Source: CALXQW01 sp031553045
GTDB taxonomy: Bacteria; Verrucomicrobiota; Verrucomicrobiia; Opitutales; Intestinicryptomonadaceae
Reading direction: 5' to 3'
Assembly (NCBI GenBank): GCA_031553045.1
Contig: JAVBLZ010000006.1
Location: 839,793-903,792, forward strand
DNA length: 64,000 bases
The notes under the pieces are model-generated. The model was not told the DNA's origin. It searched no databases and was given only the letters and a program-made list of their open reading frames with translations. How positions within the stretch are numbered: the first letter of the stretch is position 1; each line of letters starts with the position of its first letter. Below are positions 25,789 through 33,480 of this stretch, piece after piece. The translations under genes were made by a program, and so were the position numbers.

Positions 25789-28700
25789 TTACTCTCCATG
25801 GAGGAACTGGCGCAGAATTGTTTCAACCCTTTCAAGCGTTATTGGTTTAAGCAAGATTGCGTCAAAGTAGCCCGCAGTGTTGTCAGACTCCGTATCGGCG
25901 GTTACCGCCACTATGGGAATCATCCTGAGTTCTTCATCGTGCCTTATCATTTTGGCAAAGCCTTCGCCATTTATTTCAGGCATCCAAAGGTCTGACAAAA
26001 TCAAATCCGGCTTTGAGGCTTTTGCTTTTGTAAATGCGTCTTTGGCGTTTAAAGAGGATATTATTTCCAAATCAAACTTTTTGAGCATTGCGCCTAAAAC
26101 TTTCAAATTCATTTCTACGTCGTCCAAAATCAACACTTTGCCCTTTAACTTTGAAAGGTTTACAAGCGGATTTTTTGCGACGGTGATTTTTGAGCCAAGC
26201 TCATTAAAACACTCAACATTCGGTATGCTGATTGTGAATGTTGAGCCCTTGTTAAGTTCGCTATTGACGCTGATTAAACCGCCCATTTCACGCACTAAAC
26301 GCTGGGAGATGACAAGACCAAGCCCCGTACCCTCATAGGCGTGTTTACCCCTGACAATATTGGTGGGTTGCCTTTCAAAAGGTTCAAAGATTTTCTTGAT
26401 ATATCTTGGGTCTATACCCATGCCCGTATCGCTTACGGATATGTTCAAATCGCCCGACATCTTGTTGGGATATTGATTATAACTTACGTCAAGATGCACG
26501 CCGCCATTGTCGGTAAATTTTACGGCGTTGCCCACAATATTCATCATTACCTGCTTAATGCGCACAGAATCTAAAAGCAGTATTGGCATATTTTCAGGCA
26601 CAATGTATGTCATGGTAATATTGTGCTTGATAACCCTGAATTTGAATATGTTTACAAGCTCCTCCATGAGGTTGTTCATGCTCATGGGGGATGTTATGAT
26701 TTCCATCTGGCCCGCTTCAAGTTTTGAAAGGTCTAGAACATCATTAATCAGCGTAAGCAGGGCGTTTGCCGCAACATTGATTATGCGCAGATTTTCAAGA
26801 CGCTCAGCAGTTGAGATGTTTTCATCTTGAGAAAGCTCACTATAACCTATGACCGCATTGAGAGGCGTGCGCAGCTCATGGCTGATTGTAGCCAAGAACA
26901 GAGTCTTTGCTTTGTAGGCGTCTCGCACAGATTCCATAGCCACTTCAAGCTGGCGTTTGCTTTCTTTAATTTCTGTAACGTCCGTACAACTTTCAATGAC
27001 GTGCGTAATTTCGCCATTTTTATTTTTAACAGGGCTGGTCATGGTCAGATACTCCCTGTTTCTGAAGCTAAATTCACTCACTATTGGGGCTTTTGCCGCC
27101 ATGCAACGCTTGAAAAGACAAGCATCGCCCTTCAATATGCCGTCGCAGAAGTTGATATGGCAAGGCTCGCTCAGAATTTGCTCCACAGATTTGTTTGCAA
27201 TTTTTGCCGCCACAGAATTTACAGACATAACTTTACCCTTGGCGTTGTAAAGTATCACGGGTATCTGCAAAGAGTCTAAAATCAAAGCTTTTTGCGCCTC
27301 GCTTTCTTCCAAAATGTCCATCGTAATTCGTCTATCTACATAGAGCCCTAAGATATTTCCTATGGCGTTAATCATATTCATGTCGCTCTCCGACATGGTA
27401 TGCTTTTGACGGACAAAGTCTATGCCCATGAAGCCCCACAGCTTACCGTCTCCCCAAATGCCGGAGACCAACAAAGATTTTATGCCCTGAGGCTCTAAAG
27501 TTGCGCGGGCGGCTTCAAATTCTTCGGAAGTATCGCTACTAAGGTCATTGGTATAGACCAATTTTTTACGCTTAAAAGCCTTTGTCCAAGGGGCAACTTC
27601 TACATCAGGAACACCCTGCAAGAATTCTATCTGGGGCTCAATTCCTTCAAGACACCACTCTGCGGTATTATTTATAACTTTTGCGGCAGCGTCATACTTG
27701 AACACATAACATCTGTCTGCGTTGAGGTGCTCTCCAACGCTTTTCAAAACTGCGTTTACAATCTCATTTTCGTCATTTGAAGTTAAAACCAGCTTTAGCA
27801 GAGAGTTTATCATCTCCTCCTGATTTATGTATGTGCGCATTTTTTCTTGGGTTTCCCAAGACTCCGTAATATCGAAAGTAATGCCCATCAAATAAATGTC
27901 GCCGCTTGCCGCACGGAAAGAAGTTTTTATGGTGCGGCATTTTACAAGCTTGCCGTAAGGCATAAGCACATCTTCATAAATAGAGTGAACCGTACCCGAC
28001 GCCGCAACAACTTTGTCATCTTCTCTGAATGCCTCCGCCGTCTTGCGGTCGTGGAAAATATCAAAATCCGTCTTGCCCGTAACAGTGTCGGTAACCTTCG
28101 TCATTTTTAAGAAAACGTCATTAGACAATATGTATGTCCCATTTTGGGTATGATTTTTTACAAAGATACTGCAGGGTATATTGTTTAATATTGTAGAATT
28201 AAATGCCAAGGCATCCTTAAGCTTTGCCTCATTATCATGCGCTTTTGCAAGAACTTCCTCAAGATTTTTAACCGTATCGGCAAGCTTTTTAGATGTGTTT
28301 TCCAGCTCGGTAACATCGGTGGAAACAATCATAACCGCATCCACGCCAAATTTACTTTTGGGAAGCTTTACAAAATGCCCTCTTCTGATTGAATTACGCC
28401 AGCGATACAGTGAGGTTTCATCTTTCCCTGAGGCATGAACCCTTGCCAAAATATCAGAAATTTTTTCGTCCAACAAGTCGCCAAAATCGCTAATGCTGCG
28501 GAACTCTCCAACAGATGTGTCGTCGCCAAAATCAAAATGCTCCGCCCTAGTGAATACCACTTTGCCATCTTTATCAAAAGCCGAGATTCTGAGTGGAAGC
28601 TTGCTGAATATGAAGGCGTTTTTTGCGGCAGAAACCTTGCGCTTACGCAAAAATACAAGAGCCATTACGACCATTGCCGTCAAAAGCATTGCGGCAACCA

Positions 28701-29754
28701 TGAACATCCTGTTTACATAAAAAAAGTTTTGCGGCTTATTTTTTATTAAAGAATCTTTGGGAAGTTTTTTTACATCAAGGTCAAAATACTTTAATATATT
28801 CCAAGAAAATTCATCCTGATTGGGCACAAAAATTGGCGCAATTTTTTCTATATTGTCCCCATTGAATAAAACAGACTCCGCAACCGCCGCCGCCGCCCTG
28901 CCCTGATCTTTGCCCTGTGCGAGCATTCCGCCCAAAACAAAGGGATGCCCAGTGGCAATAAGCGTCAAAACAGGACCTTTTGAAGACTTCACAATTTTAT
29001 GTATCACAGTGTTGTAAGACATATAATACTTGTCTTTAAAACTGCCCCAATTAAAATATATCACAAAAGAATCTCTGGGAAGGTCCGATATTTCTTTGAG
29101 CATTTCTTCAGTAGAAAACTTTGCGCCGTTAAGGTAGGTTATATCCGCCTTGGTAAAGTCTTTAAATATTTTCTTTGCGGTTGCCTCCACCAATTTGCCC
29201 TCTTCACGGGCGTCCGTAATAATGGCTATCCGTTTTGTTTTGGGCATGAGTTGCAAACCCAAATTGACATTGCCAAGTATGTCGATAGACTGAATGACTG
29301 CAGTAGATTTGGGGAACTCCGACAAAGAAAAATCCATGCCTGAAGGATAACCCACAAATATCACAGGCGTATCTCTAAAATGTTCATTACGATACCGTTT
29401 GCAAAATACTACCGCAGGATAATCGCATGCCAAAATCAAATCTGGCTTTTCAGCTTTTATCTTGTCTAAGGTAGTGTTTATAAGGCTCTGCGTGAGGCTT
29501 CCGTCGTCTAAGAAAGAATTAAGCTCAACCAAACCAACTTCCACGTATTTATTTTTATTTCTGAAATACTCTGTGAACCCGTCAAGAGTGCCGCTAGACC
29601 AGCTATTCGCCATGCTGTATGAAGAAATTATCATTACGCTGCGCTCCACCTCTACATTGGCGGTGGCAACGCTTGAGTTAAGAGTTTGCGGTTGGGCAAT
29701 GCACAAAGTTGCAAATAAAAAAAATGATATATATGAATGTAAGGCTTTTTTCAT
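25789..29754 (-). CDS. Hybrid histidine kinase with periplasmic ABC-substrate-type sensor, PAS/GAF and REC
   Basis: A membrane sensor of 1321 residues from the chosen start. A signal/anchor (MKKALHSYISFFLFATLCIA) leads a periplasmic domain of about 300 residues resembling ABC_sub_bind sensors (SVMIISSYSMANSWSSGTLDG, DLILACDYPAVVFCKRY, TPVIFVGYPSGMD). Then come one transmembrane helix (MFMVAAMLLTAMVVMALVF), a weak PAS, a coiled coil, a second PAS, a GAF domain (LNADRCYVFKYD) and a third PAS. HisKA has the phospho-acceptor in FLATISHELRTPLNAVIGYS. HATPase has NIVGNAVKFTDNGG and EGTGLGLVISQRLV. The C-terminal REC has LILDDVEMNLKVL, the acceptor Asp in LILSDLWMPEINGEG, VAVTAD and the LLKPI lysine. 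No DNA-binding domain is present, so output must pass through an Hpt, and one is encoded divergently next door. An upstream ATG (29787) adds 11 residues. Confidence 0.92.
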   Translation of the reverse strand: MKKALHSYISFFLFATLCIAQPQTLNSSVATANVEVERSVMIISSYSMANSWSSGTLDGFTEYFRNKNKYVEVGLVELNSFLDDGSLTQSLINTTLDKIKAEKPDLILACDYPAVVFCKRYRNEHFRDTPVIFVGYPSGMDFSLSEFPKSTAVIQSIDILGNVNLGLQLMPKTKRIAIITDAREEGKLVEATAKKIFKDFTKADITYLNGAKFSTEEMLKEISDLPRDSFVIYFNWGSFKDKYYMSYNTVIHKIVKSSKGPVLTLIATGHPFVLGGMLAQGKDQGRAAAAVAESVLFNGDNIEKIAPIFVPNQDEFSWNILKYFDLDVKKLPKDSLIKNKPQNFFYVNRMFMVAAMLLTAMVVMALVFLRKRKVSAAKNAFIFSKLPLRISAFDKDGKVVFTRAEHFDFGDDTSVGEFRSISDFGDLLDEKISDILARVHASGKDETSLYRWRNSIRRGHFVKLPKSKFGVDAVMIVSTDVTELENTSKKLADTVKNLEEVLAKAHDNEAKLKDALAFNSTILNNIPCSIFVKNHTQNGTYILSNDVFLKMTKVTDTVTGKTDFDIFHDRKTAEAFREDDKVVAASGTVHSIYEDVLMPYGKLVKCRTIKTSFRAASGDIYLMGITFDITESWETQEKMRTYINQEEMINSLLKLVLTSNDENEIVNAVLKSVGEHLNADRCYVFKYDAAAKVINNTAEWCLEGIEPQIEFLQGVPDVEVAPWTKAFKRKKLVYTNDLSSDTSEEFEAARATLEPQGIKSLLVSGIWGDGKLWGFMGIDFVRQKHTMSESDMNMINAIGNILGLYVDRRITMDILEESEAQKALILDSLQIPVILYNAKGKVMSVNSVAAKIANKSVEQILSEPCHINFCDGILKGDACLFKRCMAAKAPIVSEFSFRNREYLTMTSPVKNKNGEITHVIESCTDVTEIKESKRQLEVAMESVRDAYKAKTLFLATISHELRTPLNAVIGYSELSQDENISTAERLENLRIINVAANALLTLINDVLDLSKLEAGQMEIITSPMSMNNLMEELVNIFKFRVIKHNITMTYIVPENMPILLLDSVRIKQVMMNIVGNAVKFTDNGGVHLDVSYNQYPNKMSGDLNISVSDTGMGIDPRYIKKIFEPFERQPTNIVRGKHAYEGTGLGLVISQRLVREMGGLISVNSELNKGSTFTISIPNVECFNELGSKITVAKNPLVNLSKLKGKVLILDDVEMNLKVLGAMLKKFDLEIISSLNAKDAFTKAKASKPDLILSDLWMPEINGEGFAKMIRHDEELRMIPIVAVTADTESDNTAGYFDAILLKPITLERVETILRQFLHGE

Positions 29755-29880
29755 AAAAAATATATACATGCAAAAATTTATTCGCAAATTATTGCATATG
29801 TCAAATTAGGCAAAGATAATCTTATACAACCAGAAATAGTCAACACATTTTCAAAATGTAAAGAAACGCTTTTTTACCAC

Positions 29881-29908
29881 TTGAAATTTGGCTTTACAAG
29901 CCGATAAT
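29881..29908 (+). promoter_or_regulatory. Putative sigma-70-type promoter of the Hpt gene
   Basis: TTGAAA (29881-29886), a 16-bp spacer and GATAAT (29903-29908) stand about 70 bp upstream of the Hpt start, in the divergent gap with the kinase gene. Sequence match only. Confidence 0.4.
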
Positions 29909-29979
29909 TTATGTCAAAGTTATGAGTTATAACAATTAAGGGATGGTACGTCTATACTATACCCAAGCCTATTTCATAT

Positions 29980-30300
29980 ATGAAACAAGAAATATTACAA
30001 CATCTTGCGGATGCTTTTGGTTTTACCCCTGAAGACGCAGTAGAGCTTTACGATTCTTACGTTACCACAATCAAGGATAATTTTGCCTTGCTCTTAAAAA
30101 GCGTGGAAACAAATGACATGGACACCTTCGCAAGGGCGGCTCATTCTATGAAGGGCTGCGCCATGAATTCAGGCCATAACGCCATGGCGGAACTTTCCAA
30201 AAGCGCAGAAATTGCAGGCAAAAGCAGGGATAGCTCCGCCATAAAAAACGCAATGGACGCCCTCACGGTAGAAGTAAACAAGCTCCTGCAAGACCAATAA
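29980..30300 (+). CDS. Orphan Hpt phosphotransfer protein
   Basis: A 106-residue all-helical protein with the Hpt signature FARAAHSMKGCAMNSG, containing the phospho-accepting His in HSMKG. This is the normal size of a free-standing Hpt domain. It would shuttle phosphate from the REC domain of the neighbouring hybrid kinase to a response regulator encoded outside this window. It lies 28 bp before the first gene of the exopolysaccharide cluster in the same orientation and may be co-transcribed with it, which suggests (inference) a link between the phosphorelay and polysaccharide production. Confidence 0.9.
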   Translation: MKQEILQHLADAFGFTPEDAVELYDSYVTTIKDNFALLLKSVETNDMDTFARAAHSMKGCAMNSGHNAMAELSKSAEIAGKSRDSSAIKNAMDALTVEVNKLLQDQ

Positions 30301-30328
30301 AACACATACAAATTACATCCAACATAGT

Positions 30329-31036
30329 ATGCACTCTGAAATTGAGGAAATCATCAAATCCATAGAGTCGCGTAATGCAAAATCATTAAAGCGTACTAAA
30401 TTTAAGATGTATGTTTGGGACTTTACAATATGGTTTTCCTACGTTTGCAAGAGGATGCTTGATATTTTTGTATCTACCGTGGCATTGATTATACTTTCTC
30501 CGCTTATGCTTGCGGTGGCAATCATAATCAAACTTACTTCAAGAGGGCCAATCATATTTAAACAAGTGCGTGTGGGCAAACACGGCAGGCATTTTAATTT
30601 CTATAAATTCAGGTCTATGCGCCAATCTGCAGAGTCTGAAAAATCAAACATCATCAAAAAAAATGAAAGCTCGGACGGTGTAATTTTTAAGATGAAAAAA
30701 GACCCTCGCATTACGCACATAGGCGCTTTCATACGTAAATTTTCCATAGATGAATTGCCTCAACTGTTCAACGTGTTTGAAGGCTCTATGAGTCTTGTTG
30801 GTCCTCGTCCTCCCCTTCCCAGCGAAGTTAAAGAATACAAACTCGAAGACAGAAAACGCCTCCATATTAAACCGGGGTTGACCTGTTTTTGGCAAGTAAG
30901 CGGCCGCAGCGACATTCCTTTTAACAGGCAAGTACAGCTTGATGAAAAGTACATTAAAAATCACGGTGTTTTAAAAGATATAATAATACTTTTAAAGACA
31001 ATTCCGGCGGTCATAACGGGAAGGGGCGCTTACTAA
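30329..31036 (+). CDS. Initiating undecaprenyl-phosphate sugar phosphotransferase (monotopic PGT)
   Basis: A 235-residue WcaJ/PglC-type transferase that would move a sugar-1-phosphate from a UDP-sugar to undecaprenyl phosphate, the first step of repeat-unit assembly. Features: one re-entrant/transmembrane segment after CKRMLDIFVSTVALIILSPL, KQVRVGKHGRHFNFYKFRSM, the catalytic Asp-Glu dyad in SIDELPQLFNV, SLVGPRPPLP, and IKPGLTCFWQVSGRSDI with the terminal D-I-I-LLKT segment. It lacks the four N-terminal helices of WbaP/WcaJ and is the short PglC-like form with a soluble N-terminal extension of about 40 residues. It abuts the next gene with no gap (stop at 31034-31036, ATG at 31037). Confidence 0.93.
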   Translation: MHSEIEEIIKSIESRNAKSLKRTKFKMYVWDFTIWFSYVCKRMLDIFVSTVALIILSPLMLAVAIIIKLTSRGPIIFKQVRVGKHGRHFNFYKFRSMRQSAESEKSNIIKKNESSDGVIFKMKKDPRITHIGAFIRKFSIDELPQLFNVFEGSMSLVGPRPPLPSEVKEYKLEDRKRLHIKPGLTCFWQVSGRSDIPFNRQVQLDEKYIKNHGVLKDIIILLKTIPAVITGRGAY

Positions 31037-32362
31037 ATGAAAGCCCTTATTTTCTGCCAAAAAAACACCCCAAGTTGGACGGAAACTTTTTTTCCGAATG
31101 TGCATCCTTATATGTTGCCCTATCTGACAAAACCTCTGATAGAGTTTTATCTGGACTATTGCGTTTTGAACGGCGTTACAGATATTTTGATTGTCAGAGA
31201 AATTTTTGACCATGAGGCTGAAGCCTTTATTTCAAGCGGATCAAGATGGGGTTTAAATATAACAAGGGCATTCTCAAAACCCAATGAAACTATTGAAGAC
31301 GTAACCAGAAAAAATATAGATTTTTTGTCTGACGACACAATAATTTTTAACGGATATTTTTTGCCGGTTTATAATAAAAATTCAGATTTAAAATTTTCGG
31401 AGCTTGAACAAAAAAACCTCAAATATCTGAAGGTTTATCCTGAAAATTCTTCGGCAAAACTTTTATCCTGCCAAGAATGTGAAATGCCCACAATTACAGA
31501 TTACCACAGCCTGAATATGCGCCTTTTGAATGAAAATTCAGAAGATCTGATTATGAACGGTTATGGTGTTCAAAAAGGCGTTTTTATGGGCATGAATACT
31601 GTTGTGATGAACAGGTCTAGCATCAGGACGCCTTTCATGTTGGGCGACAACTCACACGTTGGCGTAGATGCGCAAATCGGAGAAAGCGCCATCATTGGCA
31701 ACTCTTGCGTGATAGACAAACGCACTGTTATTAAAAAATCTATTATTTTTAATAAAACCTATGTGGGTGCAGATCTTGAAATATGCAATAAAATTATTTT
31801 TGGCGGCAAAATCATAGATCCAATTACGATGGTATATGTCAATTTTGAGGATGACTTTTTTATGACACAGCTCATAGAAGGCGCCGGAAAACGCTTCTTC
31901 AGAATGTGTTTTGACGTGCCCTTTGCGCTTGTGATGTGGCTTATGATGTTGCCATTTTTCATCTTGTATGTACTAATCGGCAAAGTGCCGGAGCGTAAAA
32001 TTTTACATCTTCCAAAATTTTTCTCAAACATGACGCTTTCCGTGCCGTCATACACCCAGAAGGAAAAAAAACGCACGATAGACGCTTGGTTTTTCAAACT
32101 CTGTCTGGATAAATTTGTGCCCCTGTACTACGTAATTACTGGCAGATTGCCCCTCATTGGCGACACAATGTATGACCACAAAGACATTGAGGCTCTAAAA
32201 CGATATAAGGAATATATACCAGGCGCATTCTCTTATGCAGACTCCGTAGGTGCAGATAAAAACGACATTTTGGTAAATGACCTTTACTACAAATACAACA
32301 AATCTTTAAAGAGCGATCTGCAAGTTCTCTTGAGGACTCTTACCACAAGACTATTCAAGTAA
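31037..32362 (+). CDS. Fusion of degenerate NDP-sugar nucleotidyltransferase, left-handed beta-helix and degenerate PGT domain
   Basis: A 441-residue protein. Residues 1-110 resemble the sugar-nucleotidyltransferase fold (MLPYLTKPLIEFYLDYCVLNGVTDILIV), but the N-terminal GGxGTRL and PKPM signatures are absent. Residues about 185-270 form hexapeptide repeats (FMLGDNSHVGVDAQIGESAI, IGNSCVIDKRTVIKKSIIFN). After a membrane segment (FALVMWLMMLPFFILYVLIG) the C-terminal part aligns with the bacterial sugar transferase family: LCLDKFVPLYYVITGRLPLIGD corresponds to SIDELPQLFNVFEGSMSLVGPRP, with the catalytic Glu of the DE dyad replaced by Lys and VGPRP lost. The tail NDLYYKYNKSLKSDLQVLLRTL fits the family end. 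Catalysis by either enzyme domain looks impaired. A regulatory or scaffolding partner of the upstream PGT is one inference. Confidence 0.75.
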   Translation: MKALIFCQKNTPSWTETFFPNVHPYMLPYLTKPLIEFYLDYCVLNGVTDILIVREIFDHEAEAFISSGSRWGLNITRAFSKPNETIEDVTRKNIDFLSDDTIIFNGYFLPVYNKNSDLKFSELEQKNLKYLKVYPENSSAKLLSCQECEMPTITDYHSLNMRLLNENSEDLIMNGYGVQKGVFMGMNTVVMNRSSIRTPFMLGDNSHVGVDAQIGESAIIGNSCVIDKRTVIKKSIIFNKTYVGADLEICNKIIFGGKIIDPITMVYVNFEDDFFMTQLIEGAGKRFFRMCFDVPFALVMWLMMLPFFILYVLIGKVPERKILHLPKFFSNMTLSVPSYTQKEKKRTIDAWFFKLCLDKFVPLYYVITGRLPLIGDTMYDHKDIEALKRYKEYIPGAFSYADSVGADKNDILVNDLYYKYNKSLKSDLQVLLRTLTTRLFK

Positions 32363-32375
32363 GTTTATTTCTGCG

Positions 32376-33437
32376 ATGGGAAAATCCAAATATACATTCC
32401 AATACAACAACTATATAGAGAATCTTATAGATTCTTCATTGCGGGAAATTGCCAACGAAACATTGTCTGCTGATGTTTCAAAACATTTGGAATATCTTGT
32501 GTTGGGCGGTGGATACGGTCGTGGTGAAGGCGGCATTTTGCTTGAGGAAGGCAGAAACCCTAAGCTTTTTAATGACTTAGATTTTTTTGTGGTCTCAAAG
32601 ACAAACTCTGCTGAAGAAAAAAAAGCTTTGGACGACTTTTTTAAAAAGATCTCAAAAAAGTGGGAAGAAAAACTGGAGATTGAAGTTGATTTTGGATATC
32701 CAAGAACGGTGGAATATATCGCAAACAGATTGAACGTGATGATGTGGAAAGAAATGGCTTTAGGCTGCGCCGTTGTAGTCGGGGACAAAGCAAAATTTGA
32801 AAAAGATTTTTCAAGTGCAAAGTCTTCAATTATACCTCCCAGAGAAATTGCCAAGCTTTTATCTAATAGGATATACGGGCTATTTGCGGCATATCCAAAG
32901 TTACAAGAAAGCGCAATATCCCACAAAGATTCAGATTTTATTTCCAGAAATATTAATAAAACTTTGCTTGCCTGTGTGGACGCAATTTTGACGAGCAAAA
33001 ATCTTTATGAATATTCAAGCAAAAATAAAATGCTAAATCTTCAAAAGATTTCCGCAGATATTTCCAGGATAAAAAATTTAGAAAATCTGCCTGCCATATA
33101 CCAAAAATCTCTTGATTTTAAAGCAAACCCCAGCCTTACTCTCAATAAAGAAGAATTGCAGGACAGGTTTGATTTGGCAGTGAAAATTGCCTTAGCTACA
33201 ACAAGTTATCTAAACTCTTACTTGCAGCAGTTTGAATCTATAAAACAAATAGTCATAAATACTTTGCGCAATTTTAGACACAAAAATTTCATAAATAATC
33301 TTGACGCAAAGACTAAAATCTTCAAAAGTCCTTCCTTAATCTTATTAAAGGTATTGGTAGATTTTTTTGAAAATCCAAAGGGTTTCTCTAAATTCAAGCT
33401 CGAATCCATGACGAATTTCTGGAAGAGCATAAATTAG
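32376..33437 (+). CDS. Pol-beta-fold nucleotidyltransferase-like protein in the EPS cluster
   Basis: A 353-residue cytoplasmic protein. GGGYGRGEGG (about 45-54), NDLDFFVV (about 67-74) and IEVDFGYP (about 101-108) match the order of the GG/GS...DxD...D catalytic motifs of the DNA-polymerase-beta nucleotidyltransferase superfamily. The remaining two thirds are helical and Lys-rich, without a recognised domain. A role in transferring a nucleotide or activating a substituent for the polysaccharide is possible but not shown. It is 13 bp after the preceding gene and 43 bp before the co-polymerase gene, all on the same strand. Confidence 0.6.
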   Translation: MGKSKYTFQYNNYIENLIDSSLREIANETLSADVSKHLEYLVLGGGYGRGEGGILLEEGRNPKLFNDLDFFVVSKTNSAEEKKALDDFFKKISKKWEEKLEIEVDFGYPRTVEYIANRLNVMMWKEMALGCAVVVGDKAKFEKDFSSAKSSIIPPREIAKLLSNRIYGLFAAYPKLQESAISHKDSDFISRNINKTLLACVDAILTSKNLYEYSSKNKMLNLQKISADISRIKNLENLPAIYQKSLDFKANPSLTLNKEELQDRFDLAVKIALATTSYLNSYLQQFESIKQIVINTLRNFRHKNFINNLDAKTKIFKSPSLILLKVLVDFFENPKGFSKFKLESMTNFWKSIN

Positions 33438-33480
33438 AGACTCTTGTGTGATTTTAAATCTCTAGACATTTTAACATCCA

